From Verrucomicrobiia bacterium (lineage in GTDB: Bacteria > Verrucomicrobiota > Verrucomicrobiia > Limisphaerales > DASXHY01): DNA of 64,000 nucleotides. Below are positions 17,284 to 25,385 of the stretch, in pieces; position 1 is the first letter of the stretch, and every line of letters begins with the position of its first letter. The notes under the pieces were generated by a model that worked only from the letters and a program-made list of their open reading frames with translations, ran no database searches and was not told the DNA's origin. A program made the position numbers and the translations under genes. The stretch covers positions 48,338 through 112,337 of the forward strand of contig DASPIL010000066.1 in assembly GCA_035629175.1 (NCBI GenBank). The letters run 5' to 3'.

Positions 17284-17813
17284 TGAATAAACTGTCGCCC
17301 GTTGAACAGAAATTTGTCCTGCATTGGGGGGAGATGGGAACACGGTGGGGAATCAATCGGACAGTCGCGCAAATTCACGCGCTGCTTTACATCGCTCCCG
17401 AGCCTCTAAACGCCGAAGCCATCGCCGAAACGCTCAACGTGGCGCGCTCCAACGTGAGCAACAGCTTAAAGGAACTTCAGGGATGGCGAATCGTGAAAAT
17501 GGTGCATGTGCTCGGGGACAAACGGGATCACTTTGAATCGATGAAGGATCCGTGGGAAATGTTCCGCGTCGTTCTCGACGAACGCAAGCGCCGCGAGATT
17601 GATCCCGCCCTCGAGATGCTCCGCGAATGCATAGCGGAGGCCGAGAAGGACAAGGAAACCAGTGAGTTCACTGAGGAACGGTTAAAGACATTGCGCGATT
17701 TTTTCGAGGTTACAACAGCGTGGTACGCCCAGCTGCGCCAGTGGCCGACACAGGCTGTCGTTCGTTTTGTGAAGCTCGGAGACAAGGTGCTGAAGCTGCT
17801 GGGCATGAGCTGA
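17283..17813 (+). CDS. GbsR/MarR-family transcriptional regulator
   Basis: The 176-residue protein contains a winged helix-turn-helix (about residues 25-90) with PLNAEAIAETLNVARSNVSNSLKELQGW as the HTH and recognition helix. A helical dimerisation region follows. The early segment KFVLHWGEMGTRWGINRTVAQIHALLYI is characteristic of the GbsR branch of MarR-like regulators. The open frame extends upstream to 17232, but the ATG at 17283 matches family length and sits at the operator. It is the first gene of an apparent operon running to 22033. Palindromes at its own start and at the next gene's start suggest that it represses the unit until an unknown effector binds. Confidence 0.85.
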   Translation: MNKLSPVEQKFVLHWGEMGTRWGINRTVAQIHALLYIAPEPLNAEAIAETLNVARSNVSNSLKELQGWRIVKMVHVLGDKRDHFESMKDPWEMFRVVLDERKRREIDPALEMLRECIAEAEKDKETSEFTEERLKTLRDFFEVTTAWYAQLRQWPTQAVVRFVKLGDKVLKLLGMS

Positions 17814-17830
17814 TTTTTTTTATTTCGGAA

Positions 17831-17846
17831 TTCTGTGAATACAGAA
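17831..17846. promoter_or_regulatory. Palindromic operator, copy 2
   Basis: A perfect 16-bp palindrome TTCTGT-GAAT-ACAGAA overlaps the proposed GTG start (17835) of the DCC-MBOAT gene and shares both half-sites exactly with the palindrome at the regulator's start. It is probably a second binding site for the GbsR-type protein. Confidence 0.7.
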
Positions 17847-19084
17847 AATACAGACAATACAGGGAGCGACAGGGGCAGCTGGCTTTTCTACGATGGTGAC
17901 TGCGGGTTGTGTGTTCGTTGGGCTCGTCGGATTGAACCCGCGCTGACCCGCCGCGGTTATGTCGTCCTGCCCTTGCAAAGCGCAGAGGTGCGCCAGCGGT
18001 TGAACCTTGCCGAGCCGGAATTGCTGCGGGAAATGCGCGTGATCACGCGCGATGGCCGGATTCACGGCGGAGCGGACGCCATTATTCATCTTGCGCGCGC
18101 GTTTCCGTTCGGACGCTGCTTTGCGGCGATCGGCCGCATTCCCCTGATCAATGATCTGCTGCGCGCCGGCTACTGCCGGGTCGCTCAGAATCGACGTTGC
18201 AGTGGGGGTCGATGCCGCGTTCCAAATCGGAGATGCGACTGGATCGGATGGTTGCCGCTTTTGATTGCGGTCGCCGTTTTGATGCTATTTGGCTGGAAAC
18301 TTCCCGCGTGGGTTTTCATGTGGACGTTGTGTGCCGCTCTCTTCGCGGGTTGCAAGTGGCTGGTTTTCTGGCGCGCCTGGTTAGGGAGTGAAAGGCCCGG
18401 AATTCTCCAAGGCGCTGGATTCCTGCTGGGGTGGATCGGAATGGATGCGCATGCGTTTTTCGACACCAACGCGATTGTTACTGCGCCGCGATTTCGTGAA
18501 TGGCTGATCCCGCTGATTCGAACCATGGCTGGAGCGGTTCTCGTTTGGGGTGTGGCCGGTCTGTTGTCTGACACTCTTCCCTTGCTCGCGGGATGGATTG
18601 GAATGTTTGGCCTGATCCTGTTGCTGCACTTCGGGCTCTTTGCCCTGCTGGCCCAGCTTTGGCGGCGGGCAGGGGTGGATGCGCTGCCGCTCATGAGGGC
18701 TCCGCTCCTTGCAAAAACGCCTGGCGAATTCTCGGGCAGCCGATGGAACTCCGGGTTTCGCCAGCTTGCCCATGATTTTGTTTTCACGCCGCTGCGCGGC
18801 CGCGCGCAGCCGGCCTGCTCGTGTTTGCTGTCTCAGGCCTGGTTCACGATCTTGTCATTTCGCTGCCGGCCCGCGGCGGCTTCGGTTTGCCAACCGCGTA
18901 TTTCCTGCTGCAAGGCGTCGGCGTCCTTATCGAGCACACACGGCGCGGAAGAAAACTGCTGCGCGGCTGGCATGGGCGCGTGTTTACAATTTTGGCCGCA
19001 AGCCTGCCGGTGTTCTGGTTGTTCCATCCACCGTTTATATACAACGTCATGCTCCCGTTCCTGAAAGCACTCCACGCGTTTTGA
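17835..19084 (+). pseudogene. DCC (DUF393)-MBOAT fusion with a frameshift
   Basis: The N-terminal ~115 codons encode a DCC/DUF393 thiol-disulfide oxidoreductase-like domain with the signature FYDGDCGLCVRW. It is fused in frame to a polytopic membrane region. Residues up to about 325 (LLHFGLFALLAQLWRRAGV, WNSGFRQLAHDFVFTPL) match the MBOAT acyltransferase pattern. The expected continuation, AVSGLVHDLVISLPA with the MBOAT active-site His, lies in another frame (from about 18803 to the stop at 19084). The switch is a -1 shift in a CG-rich run (ggccgcgcgcag, 18798-18809). Either one base is missing from the assembly or the gene is broken. Without the shift the first frame would continue as nonsense to 19064. 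Confidence 0.75.
17838..17864 (+). repeat. Three 9-bp tandem repeats at a gene start
   Basis: AATACAGAA, AATACAGAC and AATACAGGG follow each other without a gap and encode the tripeptides NTE, NTD and NTG at the extreme N-terminus of the DCC-MBOAT protein. The first unit is half of the palindromic operator, so the repeat may be an expanded half-site array or a slippage product. Confidence 0.7.
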
Positions 19085-19092
19085 GAAAAATT

Positions 19093-19509
19093 ATGAGACT
19101 GACAACATTGCTGCAAATTGCCGCTGTTCTCCACATCGGCCTTGTCTGGGCGGGTGCCACCATGCCGCGGACCGTCGGCCTTGCGGCTCACCTCAAAAAC
19201 CTGCCGCCGTTCATTCGCAACCTCGTCTGGGTTTACTATGCGTTCGTCGGGTTGACGCTCGTCAGCTTCGCCGTTTTGACATTTCTCTTCGCGCCCCAGA
19301 TCGCGGCAGGTGAGCCTGTGGCTCGCGCACTCTCCATAGTGATGGCGCTCCTCTGGACTGTTCGTATCGTTGTCGCGTTCCTTGTGTTCGATGCGCGGCC
19401 TTACCTCACCCATTGGTTTTACAAAGCAGGGTATCAAATCACGAATCTGACCTTCATCTATCTCGCAATTGTTTACGCGGTGGCTGCGTGGAAAGGGGGT
19501 GCGCTGTGA
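19093..19509 (+). CDS. Four-helix membrane protein of unknown function
   Basis: The 138-residue protein has four hydrophobic segments (about residues 4-24, 45-70, 80-100 and 115-135) and no recognisable catalytic motif. It starts 9 bases after the MBOAT stop, and its own TGA overlaps the ATG of the next gene (TGATG). It is therefore almost certainly translated as part of the GbsR-headed operon. It might be a small partner of the membrane acyltransferase; that is inference from position only. Confidence 0.75.
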   Translation: MRLTTLLQIAAVLHIGLVWAGATMPRTVGLAAHLKNLPPFIRNLVWVYYAFVGLTLVSFAVLTFLFAPQIAAGEPVARALSIVMALLWTVRIVVAFLVFDARPYLTHWFYKAGYQITNLTFIYLAIVYAVAAWKGGAL

Positions 19510-20252
19510 TGCTCAACATGCCGCGCGTGCAGGGGATCATTGATCGAAGGATGCTGATCAATTTTCGTGTGACGCCGCAGGTGGCGCAGGCGCTTCTCCC
19601 ACGGCCATTCCGTCCAAAACTCGTCCGCGGCTGGGCGATCGTCGGCATTTGCCTCATTCGTTTGAAACATCTGCGGCCGCAGGGTCTGCCCCGTGCATTC
19701 GGCGTGACTTCGGAAAACGCCGCTCATCGAATAGCGGTGGAATGGGAGGATCGCGGTGAACTGCGTGAAGGCGTGTTTATTCCTCGTCGCGACACCGCAC
19801 AGCGGCTGAACGTGTTGCTCGGCGGCCGCGTCTTTCCCGGCGTGCATCATCTGGCGACGCTTGACGTCCGCGAGTCCGCGGGAGACTTCCAACTGCGGAT
19901 GCGCAGTCACGATGGCGACGCATCTCTCAGCGTGGACGCGACCATCGCAGATCGTCTGGCTGAAGGATCGATCTTCACGACCCTCAAGGAAGCCTCTGAT
20001 TTTTTTGAAGGTGGCGCAGCGGGATATTCACCAGCCCGCAAGACAGGCATTCTGGAAGGGCTCGAACTTAAAAGTCACGCATGGGCGATGACGCCCCTCC
20101 ACGTGCGAAGCATCGAATCGAGTTTTTTTTCTAACCGAACACGTTTCCCCGCCGGATCGATGGCATTCGACAACGCACTCTTAATGCGGGGCATTGAACA
20201 CGAATGGCTTCGGCCGCCGATTCTCCGTACCGGAGTTGCAAACGCTTTATGA
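19509..20252 (+). CDS. DUF2071-family protein (first copy)
   Basis: The 247-residue protein looks like a DUF2071/YqjF relative, with the N-terminal pattern RRMLINFRVTPQVAQALLP and a beta-rich acetoacetate-decarboxylase-like core (RVFPGVHHLATLDV). The start ATG overlaps the previous stop, and its stop overlaps the start of the epimerase gene, indicating translational coupling. The frame is open upstream of 19509, but that part overlaps the membrane protein gene. No function is established for DUF2071. A second, divergent copy lies two genes downstream. Confidence 0.7.
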   Translation: MLNMPRVQGIIDRRMLINFRVTPQVAQALLPRPFRPKLVRGWAIVGICLIRLKHLRPQGLPRAFGVTSENAAHRIAVEWEDRGELREGVFIPRRDTAQRLNVLLGGRVFPGVHHLATLDVRESAGDFQLRMRSHDGDASLSVDATIADRLAEGSIFTTLKEASDFFEGGAAGYSPARKTGILEGLELKSHAWAMTPLHVRSIESSFFSNRTRFPAGSMAFDNALLMRGIEHEWLRPPILRTGVANAL

Positions 20253-21196
20253 ACACCCCACGCAAGATCGTGCTGGCGGGAGGAACGGGATTTCTCGGCC
20301 AAGTGCTCGGCGAATGGTTCGCCGCAAAAGGCTGGCCGGTTGTGGTTTTCACCCGCCATCCGGGAAACCAGGAAAGGGCACGAGAGGTGCGATGGGACGG
20401 GTTGACTTTGGGACCGTGGGTCCAGGAACTCGAGAACGCGGAGGCGGTGATCAATCTCAGCGGACGTTCGGTTAATTGCCGGTACGGGCGGCGGAATCGC
20501 CAGGAGATCATGAACTCAAGGGTCATTCCGACGCGCCTGCTTGGCCACGCGATCGCGGGCTGTTCGAACCCGCCAAAGGTTTGGCTCAACGCAAGCACCG
20601 CAACCATCTACAAGAACACGCGAAACGCAGGGTGGGATGAGCAGGGTGAGATCGATGCTACACCCGAAGCGAAGGATGCGTTTTCGATCGATGTGGCCGT
20701 TGCGTGGGAGCAGGCGTTCCACAACGCGGTTACCCCCGGCACAAGGAAGGTGGTACTGCGGACCGCCATGGTGTTGGGGCAGGCGAAGAACAGTGTGTTC
20801 CCAACCTTGCGCAAGCTTGCCCGCGCCCGCCTGGGAGGAACCATGGCAAGTGGAACACAGTTCGTCTCGTGGATTCACCACGCGGACTTTTGCCGTGCCG
20901 TGGACTGGGTCATTGAGCACGAGGAGTTCTCGGGCCCGGTCAACCTCGTGGCGCCGCGCGCCCTCACGAATCGCGAAATGATGCAGCACGTCAGGGAGGC
21001 TGGCGGGATGTCGTGGGGATTGCCTGCTCCGCTGTGGCTGCTGGAGATAGGTGCCTTCTTTATGCGCACCGAGACCGAATTGATCATCAAGAGCCGGCGT
21101 GCCGTTCCCAGGCGGCTGCTTGATTCCGGATTTGAATTTCGTTTCGCGGATTTCGCCGGAGCCATCCGTGACCTCGAGCAAGGCCGGCCGCGTTGA
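20249..21196 (+). CDS. TIGR01777-family NAD(P)-dependent epimerase/SDR
   Basis: The 315-residue protein begins with the Rossmann motif KIVLAGGTGFLGQVL and continues with the TIGR01777 hallmarks: VINLSGRSVNCRY, NASTATIYKNT and a C-terminal block (VPRRLLDSGFEFRF) close to the family's DUF1731 end. Members are extended SDR proteins of uncertain substrate, often found next to DUF393 and DUF2071 genes. The ATG at 20249 overlaps the preceding TGA by four bases (ATGA), so the start is well defined. It probably acts on the same unknown small molecule as its operon neighbours. Confidence 0.9.
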   Translation: MNTPRKIVLAGGTGFLGQVLGEWFAAKGWPVVVFTRHPGNQERAREVRWDGLTLGPWVQELENAEAVINLSGRSVNCRYGRRNRQEIMNSRVIPTRLLGHAIAGCSNPPKVWLNASTATIYKNTRNAGWDEQGEIDATPEAKDAFSIDVAVAWEQAFHNAVTPGTRKVVLRTAMVLGQAKNSVFPTLRKLARARLGGTMASGTQFVSWIHHADFCRAVDWVIEHEEFSGPVNLVAPRALTNREMMQHVREAGGMSWGLPAPLWLLEIGAFFMRTETELIIKSRRAVPRRLLDSGFEFRFADFAGAIRDLEQGRPR

Positions 21197-21211
21197 ACTC
21201 TCAGGAATCTT

Positions 21212-22033
21212 GTGCATGCGACGAATCCCATTGTTGACTCGAATGCTGCCGCGCGAATGCGGATGCAGGTGACGGCGGGGGAACCGTTGTTTCTTGCGGA
21301 TTGGGACCGCGCGCTGTTTATGCACTACGAAGTGAGCGCGGCCGATTTGCAAAGATTCATCCCGTTGGAACTCGACGTGTGGAACGGGCGCGCGTTTATC
21401 TCGCTGGTTGCGTTCACGATGAGTCATTTCAGACTGAAAGTTGGCGGGTGTTTCACGCGCTGGCTGACGTTGCCGGTCTCCACGCATGAATTCCTGAACG
21501 TGCGAACTTATGTGCGGCATCGCGGCGAGATGGGCATTTTCTTTCTGGCGGAGTGGGTCCCCAACCGCGTGAGCCGTGCGCTGGGACCCGTGACCTTCGG
21601 ATTGCCGTATCGCCTGGGCCGGTTGCGATATGATCACGGAAGCGAAGTTGACGGAATGTCGGGCGAAGTCACCGACGCAACCACGCGCTCGCGGTTCGCT
21701 TACCACGGGGTGGCGTGCGGATTCGATTTTGACAGTTGCACGGACGGATCATTGGACGCATTTCTCCTCGAGCGATACACAGCATTCACCGCGGCCAGCC
21801 GAGCACAGCGATTCTTTCGCATCTGGCATCGGCCGTGGCCGCAGGTTCGCGCCCAAGTGAACGTAACCGAGGCTTCGCTGATCGATGAAGCTTGGGCGGG
21901 CCTGAGTCGGGCGACATTACACAGCGCGCATTTTTCTCAAGGCGTGCGCGATGTCTGGATGGGCCGTCCACATCGAATGACACCAAGCAGGCTTGGCGCG
22001 CGCCGCCTGTCGGCGTTCTTCGAAATGCCATGA
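21212..22033 (+). CDS. DUF2071/YqjF-family protein (second copy)
   Basis: The 273-residue protein has the full YqjF pattern: DWDRALFMHYEVSAADLQRFIPLELD at the N-terminus, AFISLVAFTM, HEFLNVRTYV and FFLAEWVPNRVSRALGPVTFGLPYRLGRL. The frame can begin at GTG 21212 or at ATG 21257 (15 codons later); GTG gives a spacing of 15 bases from the epimerase gene. It closes the GbsR-headed operon and converges on the zinc-ribbon gene. DUF2071 folds resemble acetoacetate decarboxylase, but no activity has been assigned. Confidence 0.8.
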   Translation: MHATNPIVDSNAAARMRMQVTAGEPLFLADWDRALFMHYEVSAADLQRFIPLELDVWNGRAFISLVAFTMSHFRLKVGGCFTRWLTLPVSTHEFLNVRTYVRHRGEMGIFFLAEWVPNRVSRALGPVTFGLPYRLGRLRYDHGSEVDGMSGEVTDATTRSRFAYHGVACGFDFDSCTDGSLDAFLLERYTAFTAASRAQRFFRIWHRPWPQVRAQVNVTEASLIDEAWAGLSRATLHSAHFSQGVRDVWMGRPHRMTPSRLGARRLSAFFEMP

Positions 22034-22067
22034 TATAAATTCGCTGGCGCTGCCAGCCCTCCCGGAA

Positions 22068-22808
22068 TCACCGATTCAGCACGTATCTTGCAAGCTCTGA
22101 AACTGCGGAAAGCGCGTCGTCCCAGGTCTCGTATTTGGCTGCACCCCACGTATCAACGTTCATCCAGGGCAAATCCGCGGGGCGGTGCCGCTCTGTGGAT
22201 TCCAATCTCTGGCGGCGGCGTTCGAGTTCGCGCAATTCTGTCTCTCTCGCCTTCATCAAGCCACCGGCCTGGATGAATTCAATGATGCGCCGCAGTTCAT
22301 CGCGGTCAAACCATGTTCCGTGCGGCTTGCACACATCCACGACCACGTGTGAGCAGCGGGCGAAATTAACCCGATGCATGAGGTCGCTGCAGACGGGACA
22401 GCGGAGATAGCGCACCACCTCGACGTTTCCGGTGAGCGGCGTTGGAACGGCTGCGGCCGCTCCGAGGATGGCCGCGTGTTGCTCGCGGTCCGCGTAAAGC
22501 CGCTCCAGGGCATCGGCATCGGCCCAGATGCCTTCGCACTTCGGGCATTCGAGGAGGTGGTTTGTGCCGATGAGCACGGGCTGGGTCTCCGAAGAGCATC
22601 GGGGACAGGGCCGGGGCTGCAAGCCGGACAATTCCGCGCGGCGGGCGGCTGCTCCGCAATGCGAACAAAACTTTGCGCCCAGGAACACCATGCCGAAACA
22701 GGCAGGGCAGGCAATAGTCGCCAAACGCGAGTTGCAGTGGCCGCAGCGCGTGGCATCCGGGGACGCGGACGCGCCACACATCGGACATTTAAGGGTATAA
22801 GCAGTCAT
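22068..22808 (-). CDS. Multi-zinc-ribbon protein (zf-TFIIB type)
   Basis: The 246-residue protein has a series of Cys4 knuckles: CPMC/CGHC (residues 9-26), CPAC/CSHC (34-52), CPRC/CPKCEGIW (68-92) and CPVC plus a later Cys/His set (137-165). The third and fourth resemble zf-TFIIB domains (CPKCEGIWAD; CKPHGTWFDRDEL). The C-terminal third is charged and helical. These proteins are often found beside SPFH/YdjI-like proteins, and here it is divergent from one across 127 bases. It probably takes part in the same membrane-associated assembly; its role is unknown. Confidence 0.8.
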   Translation of the reverse strand: MTAYTLKCPMCGASASPDATRCGHCNSRLATIACPACFGMVFLGAKFCSHCGAAARRAELSGLQPRPCPRCSSETQPVLIGTNHLLECPKCEGIWADADALERLYADREQHAAILGAAAAVPTPLTGNVEVVRYLRCPVCSDLMHRVNFARCSHVVVDVCKPHGTWFDRDELRRIIEFIQAGGLMKARETELRELERRRQRLESTERHRPADLPWMNVDTWGAAKYETWDDALSAVSELARYVLNR

Positions 22809-22935
22809 GACACGGTTTTCCTATCGGCTCTACACTGAAGACCTTAACCTTTGCGACGACTTACAACGGGTCCGCAAATTTATACTTCCAACGCAGCGGT
22901 TCCGTGGAATGATGTCGCGCATTGAAAGGAAAACT

Positions 22936-24006
22936 ATGGGCCTGATCGATTATCTTAAAACACAGTTTCTGGAAATCATCCAGTGGGAGGACGACTCGCG
23001 CGACACCATTTCGTGGCGTTATCCCGACCTCGACAAGGAAATCAAGCGTGGCGCCCAATTGATCGTGCGCGAATCACAGGTGGCCCAGTTTGTTTATCTC
23101 GGCCAGTTCGGCGACACGTTTACGCCGGGCAAATGGTCGCTCACAACAGACAATATTCCGATCCTTTCAACACTGAAGGGCTGGAAATACGGCCTGGAAT
23201 CGCCGTTCAAGGCCGATGTTTATTTCATCAACACGCGCCTGTTCACGGGAAACAAATGGGGCACGGCAAATCCCGTGATGATGCGGGATCCCGACCTCGG
23301 GGTGGTGCGGGTGCGCGCGTACGGGACTTACGATTTCAAAGTGGTTGATCCGAAACTGTTCCTGAAGGAAGTGGCCGGGACCGATGACAATTTCCGCATC
23401 GACGAGTTTGCTGACACAATGCGTTCACGTGTGGTCAGCCTGTTCAGCGATGCAATTGCCTCCGCGCGGCTGCCCGTGCTGGAAGTCGCAGCGCGTTACC
23501 AGGAACTCGGAGATGCGCTACTGCCGATGATCAATCCGATCGTCACAGCGAAATACGGATTGGAAATACCGAGTTTTGTAGTGGAGAACGTTTCGGTTCC
23601 GCCTGAGGTGGAGCAGGCGATCGATAAACGTTCGAGCATGTCTGCGGTGGGGAACTTGAACGACTACGTGAAGTTTCAGATGGCAGAAAGCATGACGAAG
23701 GGAGAGGGGAGCGGGATGGCTAATTCGGCGGCGCAGCTTGGGGCCGGGCTGGCCATGGGCCAACAGATGATGGCTGCAATGAACGCGTCACCCACGACCC
23801 CATCGGGGGGTCCGGCAGGATTGCCGGCGTCGATTCCCACGCCTGGATTTCCTGAATTGCTGGGTGCCGGTGACGTTGCGCTGATTCTGGGAGTGAGTGA
23901 GGCGGACGTGCTGGCGGCGCTTGAGAGCGGCGAATTGAAGGGCCGGAAGATTGGATCCACCTGGCGCATCACGCGCAACGCGCTGGACCAGTTTCTCAAT
24001 TCCTGA
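22936..24006 (+). CDS. SPFH-domain protein with C-terminal HTH (YdjI-like)
   Basis: The 356-residue protein starts at an ATG preceded by AAAGGAAAA. It carries an SPFH/band-7-like domain of the YdjI ('virion core protein') type, with IIQWEDDSRDTISWRYPD, LIVRESQVAQFVYLGQFGDTFTPG, and VVENVSVPPEVEQAIDKRSSM at the end of the domain. A Gly/Pro/Ala-rich linker (about 265-310) leads to an excisionase/MerR-like helix-turn-helix (VALILGVSEADVLAALESGELKGRKIGSTWRIT). A TATACT at 22881 could be a -10 box. SPFH proteins organise membrane microdomains; the HTH tail is unusual because the common YdjI tail is a zinc ribbon. Confidence 0.85.
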   Translation: MGLIDYLKTQFLEIIQWEDDSRDTISWRYPDLDKEIKRGAQLIVRESQVAQFVYLGQFGDTFTPGKWSLTTDNIPILSTLKGWKYGLESPFKADVYFINTRLFTGNKWGTANPVMMRDPDLGVVRVRAYGTYDFKVVDPKLFLKEVAGTDDNFRIDEFADTMRSRVVSLFSDAIASARLPVLEVAARYQELGDALLPMINPIVTAKYGLEIPSFVVENVSVPPEVEQAIDKRSSMSAVGNLNDYVKFQMAESMTKGEGSGMANSAAQLGAGLAMGQQMMAAMNASPTTPSGGPAGLPASIPTPGFPELLGAGDVALILGVSEADVLAALESGELKGRKIGSTWRITRNALDQFLNS

Positions 24007-24041
24007 CTCATCCTGCGCCCGAGGAGCGATCGTCATCACAC

Positions 24042-25145
24042 ATGCAGAACGCGGTTGCACATAAAAAGTTCACATGTCCGGCGTGCGGGGCTGAGGCGCA
24101 ATGGAACCCGGACAAAAAGGCGCTTGTATGTCCGTTCTGCGGCACCACGTCGCCGGCTCACGTTGAGCTGACATCGTCGGGCGAGGAGACGATCGTCGAA
24201 CACGACCTTGTTGCCACGTTGCGGGGCGTTCCTGATGAACAGCGAGGCTGGCAGGCCGCCAAGACATGCGTTCGATGCCAGAGTTGCCAGGCGATCTCGG
24301 TGTTCGATGCAGAACGGGTAGGGCAGCGCTGTGATTTTTGCGGCTCCTCTGCGCTCGTGCCGTACGAGGAAATCAAGGAATCGTTCCGGCCCGAAAGCCT
24401 GCTGCCCATGAAGGTCAGTGAAAACCAGGTGCGCGACGCGATACGGAAATGGTATGGAACCCGTTGGTTCGCCCCCAATCGGCTGAAGCGCTCTGCACTC
24501 ACAGATACCGTGATGGGTGCTTACATTCCGTATTGGACGTTCGATGCTCACGTGGATGCGGACTGGACCGCCGATTCGGGGTATTATTATTACGAGACGG
24601 AGCATTACACCGATGCACAGGGCAAACGACAGTCGCGCCGTGTGCGCAAGGTGCGGTGGATTCCGAGCGCCGGCTCAGTGAAGCACGCTTTCGATGATCA
24701 GCTTGTTTGCGCCTCGCGCGGTGTGCCGCCGGATCTGTTGCATCGAATCGAACCCTTTCCAACTCGCGATCTTGTTCCCTACAAGCCCGGTTTCCTTTCT
24801 GGCTGGGTGGTCGAGCGTTACCAGATTGATCTCGTCGCAGGCGCCAAAGCGGCACGCGACGCGATGGATGCTGCGATGCGCCAGCTCTGTTCTGCGCAGG
24901 TGCCCGGGGACACACAACGCAATCTACGCGTGAACAGTGATTATTCGCAACAGACGTTCAAGCACATCCTGGTGCCGATCTGGCTGCTGACCTACAACTA
25001 CGGCCGGCGGAATTACAAGGTGCTGATTAATGGCGTCACTTGCTCGATTGCAGGCAATTATCCGAAGAGCTGGGTCAAGATCCTGTTGCTGATCCTCGCA
25101 ATAGCGGTTGCCGCGGGAGTCTTCTTCCTCGTTGCGCAACACTGA
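24042..25145 (+). CDS. Zinc-ribbon membrane protein, SPFH partner
   Basis: The 367-residue protein has two Cys4 zinc ribbons at the N-terminus (CPACGAEAQW...CPFCGTTS, residues 12-34; CQSC...CDFCGSSALVPY, about 80-107). A conserved central domain with YIPYWTFDAHVDADW and VPYKPGFLSGWVVERYQ follows, and the protein ends in one transmembrane helix (about 343-364). This is a known but uncharacterised family, often misnamed as replication factor Y/PriA-like because of the ribbons. The gene starts 36 bases after the SPFH gene and is probably co-transcribed with it. Confidence 0.82.
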   Translation: MQNAVAHKKFTCPACGAEAQWNPDKKALVCPFCGTTSPAHVELTSSGEETIVEHDLVATLRGVPDEQRGWQAAKTCVRCQSCQAISVFDAERVGQRCDFCGSSALVPYEEIKESFRPESLLPMKVSENQVRDAIRKWYGTRWFAPNRLKRSALTDTVMGAYIPYWTFDAHVDADWTADSGYYYYETEHYTDAQGKRQSRRVRKVRWIPSAGSVKHAFDDQLVCASRGVPPDLLHRIEPFPTRDLVPYKPGFLSGWVVERYQIDLVAGAKAARDAMDAAMRQLCSAQVPGDTQRNLRVNSDYSQQTFKHILVPIWLLTYNYGRRNYKVLINGVTCSIAGNYPKSWVKILLLILAIAVAAGVFFLVAQH

Positions 25146-25385
25146 ACGGCATTCCCCCGGGTTCACCTGCATAGCCGGCCTCGTTCGTGAACGAGCCTGC
25201 TTTTCAAGGTCCTTTGCAGAAATCGAAGATGATCAATTGAGAACGATCCGATACGATTCGCAGGTCACTGTCACGACGGCCGTGAATGTTGAGGAAGAAA
25301 ATGCGAGGGCACACAGGGTGAATGGCACTGCAGTATTCTCAGTGATGGAACCTTTGCGACGAACGTAGATCCCGATCCTGTTGTC

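Noticed and set aside
22851..22886. Promoter of the SPFH gene with TTGCGA as -35 and TATACT as -10
   Set aside because: The spacer would be 24 bases, far outside the usual 16-18; only the -10-like box is mentioned.
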